Positions 43,568 through 55,740 of a DNA stretch of 60,503 nt are shown piece after piece (within the stretch, counting starts at the first letter, position 1; each line of letters starts with the position of its first letter). This DNA comes from Prasinococcaceae sp. CCMP 1430 (Eukaryota; Prasinodermophyta; Palmophyllophyceae; Prasinococcales; Prasinococcaceae). The stretch spans positions 101,385 through 161,887 of the forward strand of contig RQSC01000008.1 in assembly GCA_013416795.1 (NCBI GenBank). The letters run 5' to 3'. The notes under the pieces were generated by a model, which was given only the letters and a program-made list of their open reading frames with translations, did not search any database and was not told where the DNA came from. The translations under genes and the position numbers were made by a program.

Positions 43568-44141
43568 NNNNNNNNNNNNNNNNNNNNNNNNNNNNNNNNN
43601 NNNNNNNNNNNNNNNNNNNNNNNNNNNNNNNNNNNNNNNNNNNNNNNNNNNNNNNNNNNNNNNNNNNNNNNNNNNNNNNNNNNNNNNNNNNNNNNNNNNN
43701 NNNNNNNNNNNNNNNNNNNNNNNNNNNNNNNNNNNNNNNNNNNNNNNNNNNNNNNNNNNNNNNNNNNNNNNNNNNNNNNNNNNNNNNNNNNNNNNNNNNN
43801 NNNNNNNNNNNNNNNNNNNNNNNNNNNNNNNNNNNNNNNNNNNNNNNNNNNNNNNNNNNNNNNNNNNNNNNNNNNNNNNNNNNNNNNNNNNNNNNNNNNN
43901 NNNNNNNNNNNNNNNNNNNNNNNNNNNNNNNNNNNNNNNNNNNNNNNNNNNNNNNNNNNNNNNNNNNNNNNNNNNNNNNNNNNNNNNNNNNNNNNNNNNN
44001 NNNNNNNNNNNNNNNNNNNNNNNNNNNNNNNNNNNNNNNNNNNNNNNNNNNNNNNNNNNNNNNNNNNNNNNNNNNNNNNNNNNNNNNNNNNNNNNNNNNN
44101 NNNNNNNNNNNNNNNNNNNNNNNNNNNNNNNNNNNNNNNNN
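43568..44141. other. Assembly gap (574 N)
   Basis: A run of undetermined bases. The open frame of the following gene continues into it, so part of that gene's 5' end or promoter may be hidden. Confidence 1.
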
Positions 44142-44152
44142 CGCGGCCGGCG

Positions 44153-47100
44153 ATGGACGACGAGCGGCACCCCGCCTTCCGTCGCGCGGCGGCCGCCCCG
44201 CGGCCGCGCGCGACGCCCGCTCTAGTCATGGCGGCGGCGGCGGGCGCTGCCACGCCGGGTTGGGAGCGCGCCAAGAACGAGGCGCTCGTGCAGCTCGAGG
44301 CGCGCGCCGCGGAGCTCGGACAGGCGCTCGAGCACGCCGAGGCACGCGCGCGCGCCGCTGAGGCACGCGCCGACGAGCTCGAGGCAAACGCGCTGGAGCT
44401 CGATGCGCGCGAGCGCCAGCGCATGGGCCTGACGGCGGCGCACAACGCCTCAGGTGCGACAGACGTCGATCCCACCGGTGCTGTGGCGCGTATCCAGGCC
44501 GAGATTGCCGCCGTCGCGGCGCGCGGGGAACTGGGCGCCGACGTCGCCGTCGCTGTCGGCGACTCTGATTCGCGCAGTGACAGCGAGCGTGATGTAGGCG
44601 CCGTCGATGCCGCTGAGGGCCGCCCGGAGGCCCTAACGGCCGCCTCACCGCGGGCACAAGTACTGCGCCGTACCTTCGCACGTTTCGAAAGGGCGTGTGC
44701 GGCCTCAAGGCGAGCGCGGCTCTACACCGAGGTGCGTGCGCCCTTTCTTCCGCACGGCCGCGCAGGCTGCCCCTGACGGCCGCAATGCAGACATGCGAGC
44801 GCCTGCGTGCGCGCACGCACCTCTATGGCCCGGGCTGACGTCGCTGCGTCCGCGCGCGTCCATGGGCGTTCGCGTGCGCGCGCATGTGGCCGCAGTCGCG
44901 CACACAGGACCGCGAGGCTGCAGCCGCGAGGCTGCGGCGCGCAATGACTCGCATCGCCACGCGCTCCATGCTCGTGCTGAGGCGCGGCACCTTCGACGCG
45001 TGGGCCGCGCACACGCGCGCCATGCGCGCTCGCGCGACGAGCTCGCGCCGTCTATTGCGGAGCACGCGCGCGCTGACGCCGGCGGTGGCCTTCAGGGCGT
45101 GGGCGGCGACGGCATCGCTTGCGCATCTGGCACATGGCGTGCGCGCGGCTGCTGCCCTAAGCCTCGCGCAGACGCACGCTCGCGCGGCACATCGGCGCGC
45201 GCATGGGCGCGTGTTCGCCGCATGGCGGGCACTTTCGGCGCGCGCGCATGCGTGCGCTGCTCTGCTGCACCGTGCAACCTCACGCCGGAAGGCGCGAGCT
45301 GAACAGTCAGTGTTCACCGCGTGGCGCATGTGCGCCCGCGTGCGATCGCGCGCACGGGCTCGATTCGCGAGCGTGCGCCATCGCACGGTGAGCGCGGTCT
45401 TCGACGCGTGGAGGTGCCGCACCCGGGACGAGCAGCTGCGCTCGCGAGCCCTCACGGCGGTGTGCTCGCAGCACTACCGGGCGACCACCCGTGCGGGCTT
45501 CAACAGGTGGGCACGGGCCGTGGCCCTCGTGCGCGATGTCGAAGTGCGCGCGCGTACACGCGGTGCCATCGCTGCGCGGGCCGGCGAGATGCGCGAGAGC
45601 ATGCTCGCACACCGCGCGCTGTGTGCGTGGTTTGCTGAGGCACAGCGTGCCCTGCGCGTCCGAATGGAGCGTGCGAAGCACTTGGCCGAAATGGCGGAGA
45701 AGGACGCGGCCGACTCGCGCGACGTCATGGCAGCCGATGTTGAGGCATGCCACTCATACGCCGAGTCGCTTGAACACGACCTCGAGTCACTTGCGGCTAC
45801 GGCCGCCTCGGCCGCGCGTGAGACCATCGGATTGCACGCCCTGCTGCCGTTTGAGGAAGACGTGCGCGGCCTTGCGGGTGTGCGCCTGCGCTGGGTTGCA
45901 GCCGAACACACCGGCGGTGGTAGGCGCGCGGAGGCAGAGCTTGCTCCGTGCGCACGCTCGGGTCATACCCTGACGCCATTCTGCTATCCGGGGGATCTCC
46001 GTGCTCCCGTCGATGGTCGCAGCGAGGGAGGCGAGAGCGGCGCGCATTGGAACGTGCTATGCGTGGGGGGTGAGCGCCCCGGCGAGGTTTGGTACGGGGA
46101 CGCGAAGCTTTTGAAGGTGTCCGCGAGAGGTTCATGCATCGCTTGGTGTCGCACCGGTGCCGCCGACGCTGCCGAGGGGCCGCTCCTCCCCCCACGCGCT
46201 GGCCATGCGAGTGCGTTTGTGGGGGGCGCTCGCGTGGTTGTTTTCGGTGGCTACGATGGCTCCGACGATCTCGGCGACACGCATGTGCTGAGCATCACCG
46301 AGACCCTCCAAGGCCCTACTCTGAAGGCTGGTCCACTCGTGCTTGCAACGAACTCAACCCCTCTGGCCCGCTCGCAGCACACACTGGTGAGTACACCGGG
46401 CGTGCCGAATGCGAGCTATAGGGTGCTTGCAGCAGACGAGCGTGACAACGTCGCCGTGCTCGAAGGCACGCCCTCGGAGGGCGTCGCCAGCGATGGCATT
46501 CCTGCACGTGGTGCGCAGTGTGTGCTGTTTGGTGGATACGCGAGCGGCAAGGGCGTGCTCGGCGACACGTGGGTCCTTGATCTGAGCACGCGCCGTTGGC
46601 TCCGGCCGAGCGTAGGCGGTACGCCACCGCGCGCACGCTGTGGTCACGCGTGCACCATGCTACTCTCGGCCGGCGCCGAAGTAGCGACCACTGCCGACGG
46701 CATGCGGCGTTCGTCGAAGCCCTCGGCTGGTGCAGCAGGCGGTCTCATGCTTGTGCATGGCGGCTTCGATGGCCAGCGCTTTCTGTCTGACCTTTTCGCG
46801 TACGATGTCGCCCTCGCCACCTGGAAGGAGCTCGATGCACTGGGCCCCTCGCCGTGTGCGCGGCGCGGCCACGCTCTCGCTGCGAGCGGCGAAGATGCGC
46901 TGTTGTACGGTGGCTTCTGCGCGAGCAGTGACGAGGCCCTGTGTGACCTGCACGTCTTACGCCGCGCTCGCGCGGCGCACAGCCACGCAGACACTGAGGC
47001 GGCTGGGCGCCTAGGTACGAGAGCCCGATCGAGTGACCCGGATCTGCTTACAGATGTGCAGATCTGGCAATGGCAGCGCGTCGATCTGGGCGCGCCAGTC

Positions 47101-48546
47101 TTCGAGGGGGCACTCGGGGTGGGCGCTGCGTGCGTTGTGCTGGGTGGACGGCTGCTGCTGTGGGGCGGCCATCCAGAGGGTGATGACGTTGCGTCTCCCC
47201 CAGAGCATGGTGGCGAGTGTCGCCGTGTACTTTTGCTAGAGGACGCCTCACGCGCACATCTGCATCAGGCTGCTGCGTCTGTCCGGGCAGCCGAGCGTGC
47301 GCACGCCAATGCAGCCCAGATGGCGCTAGAAAAGGCGCGCACAGAGGCTGAACTGGCAGAACAACGAACTGCGACGCAGGAAGCGCGTGCCAAGGATGCT
47401 GCGCGAGCTCGTGCAGAGGCGTTCCTGCGTGCAGAGTGCTCGACCTTGCGCGGGACGCTCGAAGCAGCGGAGATGTCTGCGGCGCGGGCCGAGCTCGAGC
47501 TCGTAGCCGCTCGCACAGAGATTGAGCAAGCGCGAGCTACAGCAACGCGCGAGCGCGCACGTGCAAACGAGTCGCTTCGAGAAGCTGCCGAGCGATCTGC
47601 AGCTGCCGATAGTGCTGCGGAGGCCGCGTCCGAGAGGATGCAATCTGCAGTGGCGGAGTCTAATGCCTCCATGTCGCGCTCATCCTCGGTGGCGGCCGAG
47701 CTGAATGCACGACTCCGCGCGGCAGACATCGAGTCGGAAGTTGCCGAAGCGAGGTGCGCGGCAGCAGCGGAGGCGGAGGCGGCGGCAACAAAGCGCTGCG
47801 CTGAGCTTGAGTTGCAGCTCATGAATGCGACCCGCGAGTGTGCGACTGCCAAGGCAGGCCTCGAGGCAACTACGCGCGAATTGGAGCGATCCGAAAGGCT
47901 TCGCACTCGCCTCGAGGACGAGGCGGAAGAGAGACGAGATATGGATCGACACCGCGAGGCTGAGGTGGCTGCAGATGAGAGGACCCTGCAGGACATTGGC
48001 GCGCAGCTCAGGGTCAGAGAGTCCGAGATCGAATCCCTGCGCGCGGCTCTCGACAGACAGGCAAACGATGAGGCCGAGCGCCTCGAGTCTATACGATCGA
48101 GCTTCGCGATTGAACTGGCACAGTTGCGCGCACAGCTCCGTGAGCGTACTGAGGCGGACGCGCATCACCGCGCGGAGACTGCCGAAATGGCACTTGCGGC
48201 ATCGCGCGCTATGGAAGCAGCTGCCTTGGAAGAGCTTCACGCGGCACAGGCAAAGCTACTCGATTTCGAGCGCAGTGGGACGAGAGAAATCAACCAAGTG
48301 AGCGGGGGCGTCGCTGCGGGGATAGGCAGCGGCAGCGCGCACAGCATCGGCATGACCACAGGCGAAGTCTTTGGTGAAGGCATTGCCCTCGAAGGTGGTG
48401 TGCGCGCACCTCCACCCATGGCCAGCGACGTGAAACCGATGAGTGCCTCCGATGCTCTTGCCGCAGCGATGGCAGCGCTGGGCACCACGCCCTCGCCGCT
48501 GTGCGAAATCGGGCTCGGTCTAGGCTCTGACCTCGTGGCCATCTAG
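44153..48546 (+). CDS. SFI1-like repeat / Kelch propeller / coiled-coil protein
   Basis: Two exons, 44153-44731 and 44908-48546, phase-0 join (CACCGAG|GTGCGTG to CACACAG|GAC), about 1405 aa. Order: a short coiled coil (QLEARAAELGQALEHAEAR); a helical region with recurring Phe..Trp repeats in an Arg-rich setting (TFDAWAAHTRAM, AFRAWAATA, VFAAWRALSA, VFTAWRMCAR, VFDAWRCR, GFNRWARAV), the look of centrin-binding SFI1 repeats; a Kelch propeller (ARVVVFGGYDGSDDLGDTHVL, QCVLFGGYASG..LGDTWVLDL, GLMLVHGGFDG, DALLYGGF, RLLLWGGH); then some 330 residues of coiled coil. A centriolar, basal-body or cytoskeletal scaffold is the likely role. The ATG lies 11 nt after the assembly gap with the frame open into it, so the N-terminus may be incomplete. 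Confidence 0.82.
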
Positions 48547-48739
48547 AGGGACGACAGCGCAGTAAGTGTTGCAGCACGATGGCATAACCGCCAGAATAGA
48601 CAGAGTAAGCCGCCAAGTACGGACCAATGCATGCGCGCTCCATGTGAGTCTATCACACCGCGTCTTACTGCGATTTGCGAAGAATTTTGCGACCGCGCGC
48701 ATTCGTGTGGTAGGCAGACATGCGCGAACGCGTACGTTC

Positions 48740-51467
48740 TCAGAGCTCGTTGGCGTTGTCGTCGACGACGCCGTTGACTTTCTTCGCGGGTCCGCTGCGG
48801 CGCTCCGGAGGCCACACAATCGGTAGATCGTCGTCTGCACTCAGCTTGCCGCCGTCCTCCGTGATCGGGAACCAACGTTTGTACGACAGGAAATCCTCGT
48901 GTGCCTCTCCCTGTGCCACGCGCGCGCGCCGACGACGCAGTCAGTGGCCCGCCATTAGCAGTCAGCCAATGGCATGCGTCCGCATCGCGGCATATCCACT
49001 GGCAGGCGCGTGGCACGAGCGGGCGCTGCGGCGCGCGATTCACGGGGCAGGGTACCGCGTGCCGAGACGCTCTTCCCCGGGCCCAGCCGCGCCACCAAGC
49101 CACTTCACGCACCTCGTTGCCTGTGGCAATGTCCCAGATCCTCTGCGGGATCTTAAGGCCATCGGCCTCGATGTAGGACACCGTGACTGCTTCACGTGGC
49201 GCAGGCGGGGCGGCGTCATCCCTCGGCACTTTCATCTCATGTGCCATTGCTCCGCGGCTTGCGGTCTCCCTAATTCGCAGGTACGCGCAACAGGCGCCGC
49301 GCGTGATTGCCCGCGGTGTCAATGGGGGGGTGGGCAGGCACACATGACGCGGTCAGCGAGCACACCATCAGCGACCACACCGCTGCGCGGGGCGTAGAGA
49401 GCTCGGGCAATGCCTGCACCAAACCATGCGCGCCGTGTCTCACCGTTGTGCCATTTTGCTGGCGCTGACGGGCGCAGCGTGGAAAGTCCAGCCATGGTGA
49501 AACGAGCAGTCCCCCACCTCATACTTGCCGTAGTCAAAGGCGTGCATCCACTCGCCAACGGCGTACGCGGCGTCAGCGTCGAAGTTTTTCTGCAGATTGT
49601 CGAGCGCCCCCCGCGAGTATCCCACACGGCGGTAGCGCGCAATGAGCCTCTTGTTGCGCTCCATTACGAACGGCGACGCAGCGCAGTTCCAGCCAAACCC
49701 CTCGGCCACCCCATATTCCTCACTCAAAGCCTCGCCATAGGTCTCGCCATGGCAGTAGCGGCTCATTACGCTGTGCGTGTGCTCGCTCAGCTCGAAATTC
49801 CAGTCCATGATTGGCTCCTTGCGCAGCGCGGCGTACTTCCAAAGGTACGAGAACTCGTCCCTGTACTGAGGATCGAGGGAACGCGTGAACTCTTCGTGGA
49901 CCGAGGACGCCTCACTGTCAGAGTAATCGGTTCCCTCGTCCGCCTCCTCTTCCAGCTCGTCCTCGCCTTCCAGTCCCTCCAGCTCCCTGCGCTCCTTCTT
50001 GCGCTGGTCGTCGAAGCGCTTCGCCGTCCACTCCAAGACGTGCTCCACGCGCTCCACCAGCTTTTGGAAGGGCTCCTGAAACGCGCGATCCGCGCTCATG
50101 TGCCTGTGTGTGCGCGGAAAGAAGAAGAGCGCGCTGTCATTGCGCGCGGTGTCGATGGGGCGCAGCGGGCACCACGCTGTAACGTAGGCGTCCGTCTGCA
50201 CGGGGATGAGGTCGAGCTCGCGGTGGATATTGGTGGGATCGTTGAGGATTTCGATAGAACGCCCCTTGGAGTCACCCTTGCGGAAGAAGCCATCCTGGTA
50301 GAGGCGTACGTCTGCGTGCGCGCGCGTGTTAGGATGACTGTGCGCACGTGCGCGTGAGCGTGTGGGTGTGCACGGGCGCGCGGGCGCCCGCGTGCACGTA
50401 CCAGCACCGAGCAGCTGCGAGGCCGCGCTCGCCAGGCGCGAGCTGAGCGCCCATTGCGCCACCGCCGGATTGTAACGCCTCAGATGCAGCGCCTGGAAGT
50501 ACTTGAGGTTCTCGCCCTCCTCTTGTGCACACTCCTCGGCGGCGGCGAGCGCGTCGAGGGCAACGTCGATCTCGCCCTGCTCGTCGAGCTCCGTCCACTC
50601 GTCGCCGCTCGCCACGCCGTCGGGCGCGCGCGCGAGGAGCTCCTCGCCGCACCCGAGCCGCCTGATCTCGGCGTGGGAGTACTCGCGCGTTCCGTGCGCC
50701 CACGCGTGGCGCAAGGCAGGCGCGTATTCCTTGAGCTCGGGCACGATGCCGCGGAGGAGGACGACGCCCTCTCGCGCGAACTCCAGGCGCTGCTCGAGCG
50801 GAACGTCGAAGGCGTCGTCTAGCGGGGGCAGCAGCGCGCCGCCGTCTGCGCCGGCTCCGGCACGTGTGGGCGTGCGGCGCGCCTCCGCGAGTGTGCGGCG
50901 AGCGAGTTCGCCACCCGCGGCCGCGGCCGCCTGCGAGTGCGCGTATCGCAAGAAAGTGCCAGGGATCCCACATGCGTGCGCGTGCGTGCGCGCATGCGTG
51001 TGTGTTCCGCGTCAGTGTGGTTCCTATGGGCGCCCAACCGGTGCGTGCATCCTCTCACTTCTGCACGTGTGCGCCACACACGCGCGCGTGCCCGTGCCCA
51101 GTAGCACGCGCACATGCGCGTGCGCAACGGCATGCGAGCGCGTGTGCGGCGCCCGCACCTCCTCGGCCTCGGCGATGTCAGCGAAATCCGCGCCGGTTGC
51201 GCGCTCGGTCGCGGCCGGCAGGTGCGCCCCCCCGATCTGGCCCGCGGGGCTCGCCCTGCGCGCGAGCGCCGCGTGGGCCGCCGCCGCCACCGAGGCGGCC
51301 GACGCAGACGCGGACGACGATGGCGAAGCATCATCTCCCCCTCGTGCGTCGTCCCTCTCCCGCTCGCGCGCGTCTGCGCGCAGCCGTGCGGCCTCGACCT
51401 CGGCGGCACCATCAGCGAGGCGCGCGAGCGCGCCGCGCACGCCCTCGGCGACGCCGAGGAGGCACAT
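48740..51467 (-). CDS. Phytanoyl-CoA dioxygenase (PhyH)-like protein
   Basis: Fe(II)/2-oxoglutarate oxygenase superfamily. Five exons: 51159-51467, 50402-50930, 49444-50311, 49113-49269 and 48740-48910, 677 aa. Joins are fixed by phase and sense, e.g. QLLGA|DVRLYQDGFFRKG and PVSASKMAQR|ETASRG. Core: FAREGVVLLRGIVPEL, VRLYQDGFFRKG, NIHRELDLIPVQTDAYVTAWCPL, FFFPRTH and GDCSFHHGWTFHAAP (distal His). The proximal metal motif reads H-R-E-L-D in place of the usual HxD, so activity is uncertain. An acidic insert (EGEDELEEEADEGTDYSDSE) lies in the middle and a strongly charged C-terminal tail follows SYKRWFPITEDGGKLSADDD. An in-frame ATG at 51578 would add 37 Arg-rich residues, a possible organelle presequence. 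The spacer 48547-48739 to the Kelch gene is convergent. Confidence 0.77.
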
Positions 51468-52027
51468 GCCGCGCGCCAATTGGCGCCCGCGCCGCCGCGC
51501 GCCGGCGCGCCAGAGTGGCGAGCGGCGCCGCCCTCGTCCCCTCAACACACACGCCCATGCGCGAGATAACACCCCCATCCGCACCCACCCGCCCGCCCGC
51601 CCGCATGCCCGCCCACAGGCCGGCCACCATACCGCCCGCAGCTGCTGCCCCGCCTCGCCGCCGCGCTCGCTGCAGCGCGATCTGTCGCGCTCGGGGAACG
51701 CCCCATATCAAAACGCATTGGATTTCCCTCGCGCGTGCGTCCGCGCCCCGAACACGGACCAGGCCCGGCCATAGGAAGATCGGGGCATTTCCCGCCACAT
51801 CGGGTCTCCTCGGGGGAGTCTCACCGACAGTCCCGGAGCTGCAGCGGCGACTGCGGAATCGTTCTCGTGGTCGGGAGTTCGTAACCGCAACCATGCCGAG
51901 TTCGACGTGGTGCGTGAGGGCGTGGTGCAGGTGGGGTGTGGGTGTGGCCCCGTGAGCGCCCGCGCGTGCGTGTGTGGCACGCGCGGCCGCTCGGGGACAC
52001 GCGGACGGGGGAACGGGACGCCCTCGC
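51468..52027. other. Spacer between the PhyH-like and SGNH genes
   Basis: 560 bp upstream of the PhyH-like gene and downstream of the SGNH gene. I see no coding family here. It is GC-rich with CGCC/ACCC runs near 51580-51620. Confidence 0.5.
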
Positions 52028-53998
52028 TTACGCTGGCGCGCACGGCGGCGCGCGCGCGTCGGCGCCCGCGGCGGCCAGCAGCTGCTGCGCGAGCACCTCG
52101 TACGTCTGGTTGCTGTAGTGAATGCCCTCCGCCGTGCAGCCCGGGCCGCAACCTGGCGCGGTCGCATGCGGCGTCAGCGCGCGAGCGACGCGCGCGCGCA
52201 TACGCCTTCATGTGCGCGTGCGTGCGCACGCATGTGTGTGTGCGCGGGCCCGCGTACGCGCGCGCGCGCGCCGAAGGGCGCACGCGCACGTACCCTCCGA
52301 CACCGCGTGCAGCCCGAGCCACGCGACTCGCCCGCGCAGAGCCTCCTCCGCACGCACCGCGCGCGCGGCGGCGGCGTTGAGCGCGCGGACGCGCGCGTCC
52401 GTCAGGCGCTCGCGCTTCTCTCGCGTCAGCTGCTTGGCGCGCACCATCGCGGGCAGGTCGAGCCACGCGACGGTCGCGCCGGGGGATGCCGCAGACTGTG
52501 TGTGTATGAGAGAGCGTACGAGTGTACGTCGCACGCAGCAATCATGCGCGTACCGGACCGACGTGCGCACAGTCAGACAAGCATGCGAAAGCGCACGCAC
52601 GCAACAGCGCACACGCGCACACGCGCACACGCACGCACGCACGCACGCACCAGCGCGCGCAACTATGCACACAACAACCACTCGCGCACGCACGCGCACG
52701 CGCACGCCGCGCACGTTCAGCGCTCGTGTACACGCACCAGCGCCTCGCGAAGTGCGCGTACCACCGCCGCTCCGTATGCCTGTGGTGTGCGAGCATCCGG
52801 CGCCTCCCACAGCACATCCCACAGGCCTGCGCCGAGCAGAAGCACGTGCGGCGGCCCCATAGTTGCGCGCATGCGCACGAGCGCCGCGCTCGCGTTGGTA
52901 ACGTACGGCGCCCACGCGAAGCGCAGCTCGCCGCCGCAGCCCGTGCCAGTGGGGAAGGAGAAATCGCTATGTCTGTGGCATACACGCGCGGGTGCATATG
53001 TGAGCACAGGTGAATGCATACATGTGTGTTTGCGTGGATGTGTGTGTATGCTTGCGTATGTGTGCCAGTCGACGATGCGCGACCGCGCATGACGCACCTC
53101 TCGAACGAAACGTGTGCCGTGCGCTCCGGCGCCGCCAAGCGCAGCAGCGCCGCCGCGACCATGCGCGCCGAGCTGTCCCCCACGAGCGCCACGCGGCGCG
53201 CGCCGAGTCGGGCGCCGAAGCTGCGGAGAGCACACGCACACACACGCACGCATGCACGCACACACGCATGCACACGCGCAGAGAGATTTGTAGAGCGTAG
53301 GATAGAGGGACGTGCGCGTGTGCGTGCGTGTCAGCAGCTCAAAGGACACCACGCGCGTATGCCCTTGCGCTTGCATGCACCGACGCACACACACGAACAT
53401 GTGCGCGCGTGCGCGCGCAGGGATTCAGCGCGAGCGGCGCCCGCACCTTCCGCGCATGGCAGCGCCCGCCGGCGCTCTGCTCAGTGCGCAGTCCTGCGCA
53501 GCGGCGCCCCCCCACCGCCAGCGTTGCGCAGGGCCACCGACTACCGCCGCACTGAAATTTGGCCAGTAAAGCGCCAGCGGCGCGCACACAGCATCGAGCG
53601 CGTCGCAGTTCGTGCTGCTCGCACGTGCACACTCCGGCCCGTCAGCGCAGCTCAGCTGCAAGGATGCCTATGCATGGCGCACACGCACATGCACACGCAC
53701 ACGCAACACGCGCACTCGAACGCGCACACTCGCGGACGCGCCTGCGCACTTATCAAAACGCGCGCGTAGACGCGTCCGCACGCGCATACGCGCACCTCCC
53801 GAGCGTGTCATGCACCCACACCCCCTCGCCGACGCGCGCGATGCACGCAGGCGACGGAGCACGCACGAGCACGCGAGCGCGCGGCTCCGTGTGCGGTGTC
53901 CTCAGCACAATGGCAGCGAGGACGCACGCAGCAACGAGCGCGGCGAGCGCGCGAGCGAGCGCGGCCGTCATCGAGGGACCGTGCGGCCCGCGCGTCAT
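52028..53998 (-). CDS. Membrane-anchored SGNH hydrolase / PC-esterase (CASD1- or Cas1p-like)
   Basis: Six small exons resolved by phase: 53796-53998, 53447-53650, 53098-53220, 52738-52972, 52294-52495 and 52028-52152; 363 aa. An N-terminal signal anchor (ALARALAALVAACVLAAIVL) makes it a type II membrane protein facing the secretory lumen. The catalytic block ARRVALVGDSSARM carries the GDS serine; then FAWAPYV and PPHVLLLGAGLWDVLW (block III region), ATVAWLDLPAM, and near the end TAEGIHYSNQTYEVLAQ, the DxxH position of PC-esterases, here with Glu for Asp. Relatives O-acetylate sialic acid or wall polysaccharides. Introns (125-242 nt) are loaded with CA/GT repeats. It shares a 131-bp divergent spacer with the Nudix gene. 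Confidence 0.78.
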
Positions 53999-54129
53999 GG
54001 TGTGGGGTTGGCTGCGCCCATGCGCCCGCGTGCGCTCACGTGCCGCAGTGTGGCATCAGCGGCGAGCACGCGCGCTAGCAGGCACGCGCGCATTTCGACG
54101 CCACAGAGCGCGCTCTCCGCGCGCCCCGC
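53999..54129. promoter_or_regulatory. 131-bp divergent promoter of SGNH and Nudix genes
   Basis: The spacer between the two start codons is short and entirely GC-rich; both genes must share it for initiation. No TAGGGT pair is present. Confidence 0.4.
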
Positions 54130-55585
54130 ATGTCGGAGACGGCCGCGCCGCCTTGTACGTCCGCGCAGGACGCCACCGAGCGCTTCACGCTCTGCGCGCC
54201 GCCGCCGGAGGGAGGCTTCGACTGCCGCGCGACCTTGCCGCCGCCGCTGCTCCCAGCGGCGGCCGCCATCGAGCACGCGCGCGCAAGCGGGAGGGGCGAG
54301 GGAGGTGAGAGTGGGGCACTCGCGCGTCAGCGCGAGCGCGCACGCGCATGCTCACGCACACCAAGACACACACGGCCTGCCCGCGTTCGCCTGCTCGCTG
54401 ACACTGGCATGCCTGTGCTCCTGCGCGCGCTCGCACCAACGCACCAACCTCGCACACACTCGCACACTCGCCAACGCTCTCACGCGCTCACTCGTGCACG
54501 CGTATGCGGCATCACCTGGCTGGCATTGCGACGCTCGTTCACACCGCCTAGCATCGACGAGCGCACCGCGCGCGTATGTGCACGCGCATGGACTGTGGCA
54601 TCGCTCCGTGCACGTGTGGCTGGTCGACGCCGTGCGGGGGACAGGTGCGACGCGCGTGTCGGCGCAGGCACGCACCACCCACATCCCAGCCGACGCACGC
54701 ACGCACACGGACCCACGTACGCACACGCACGTGCGCCTCCCCGACCATGCGCGCGAGTGCACCCACGCGCTGACGCACATACGCGAGCGCGCCTACGCAC
54801 GCGCACCAAAGTCCTCCTGCAGCAGCGCTCAGTGAGCAAGGACACGTGGCCAGGACTGTGGGACATATCGGCGGCGGGGCACATCGAGGCCGGACAGGAC
54901 TCGCTCGAGACCGCGTACAGGGTGCGTACATGCAATCGTTCACGCGCACGCGTTGACACATGCGCGCATGGACCAGGGCGCGAGCGCACGTGAGTGCAGA
55001 CGTCGACGCTCGCCCATGCAGGCATGCACTCACACATGCTCGCGCGGCACGTGCGCGCACGTGCGCGCACGCGTGCACACACGCGCTCAGGAGCTCGGCG
55101 AAGAGCTCGGCGTGCCGCCCGCGCGGGCCGATCTCGGCGGCCGCAAGGCGTTCACATGCCCGGAGGAGTTTGCACCCCTGGGCGGCTGCAACGCGTATGC
55201 CGACGTGTACCTCGCGTCCGTGGACTCCGACGTCGTAGAGGTGCGAGAAACACGCCTAGACGTACGCGCGTGCGCGCGCGCAGCCCCCGCGCGTGCTCGC
55301 CCCCCTCTAACCTTGGAGTGCTGCGCCCCCGCGCAGCTGCGCCTGGGCCAGGCGGAGGTCTCCGGCGCGCGGTGGGAGCCTGCAGCGGCCCTGCTCGACA
55401 AGCTGCGCGCAAAGCTCGAGCAGGTGCAGGCGGCGAGCGGGCGAGGGGGCGCGGAGAAGGGGGCGCTGGCAGATGGAACGGAGGGCGCGAGCACGGGAGC
55501 GGGCGTGGACGTGGTGCCTCGCAGCGCCGAGTACATCGAGCTCTTCCGCGAGGAGCTCAGAGCTCGCGGCGTCGGCGGCGTATAA
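54130..55585 (+). CDS. Nudix hydrolase
   Basis: Hydrolyses a nucleoside diphosphate linked to another moiety, or related pyrophosphates. Five exons: 54130-54304, 54552-54644, 54812-54921, 55091-55240 and 55337-55585; 258 aa, all phases agree. Spliced product reads SAPRAYVHAHGLWHRSVHVW, then VLLQQRSVSKDTWPGLWDIS. The Nudix box spans exons 3-4: GHIEAGQDSLETAYR|ELGEELGV, a complete GX5EX7REUXEEXGU. It resembles the plant Nudix/IPP-isomerase-like group (LLLQQRSxxKDxxPGxWDISxAGH). An acidic, Gly-rich insert near the end (GRGGAEKGALADGTEG) precedes EYIELFREELRARG. The first exon (MSETAAPPC) is the least certain; a small extra exon could lie in the 247-nt first intron. Substrate unknown. Confidence 0.83.
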
Positions 55586-55740
55586 CAACCGTGCGTGTGA
55601 ACGTGCTTCGAGTTCGCCCGTGTGCGCGCGCGTGTGACTGTGTGTGGATGGGTACGTGTGCCTGAGCTTTCATCCGCATGCTCCGCAAATGCGATCAATT
55701 TACATGGACCAGTAGGGCGGCCTGGCGTCGATTCCTTCCC

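Noticed and set aside
42896..44170. Open frames running through the assembly gap
   Set aside because: Undetermined bases were read as coding; only the part after 44153 has protein-like sequence.
49410..50357. Plus-strand open frame of 315 codons
   Set aside because: Antisense to the PhyH-like exons, whose spliced product has family motifs; the plus-strand product has none.
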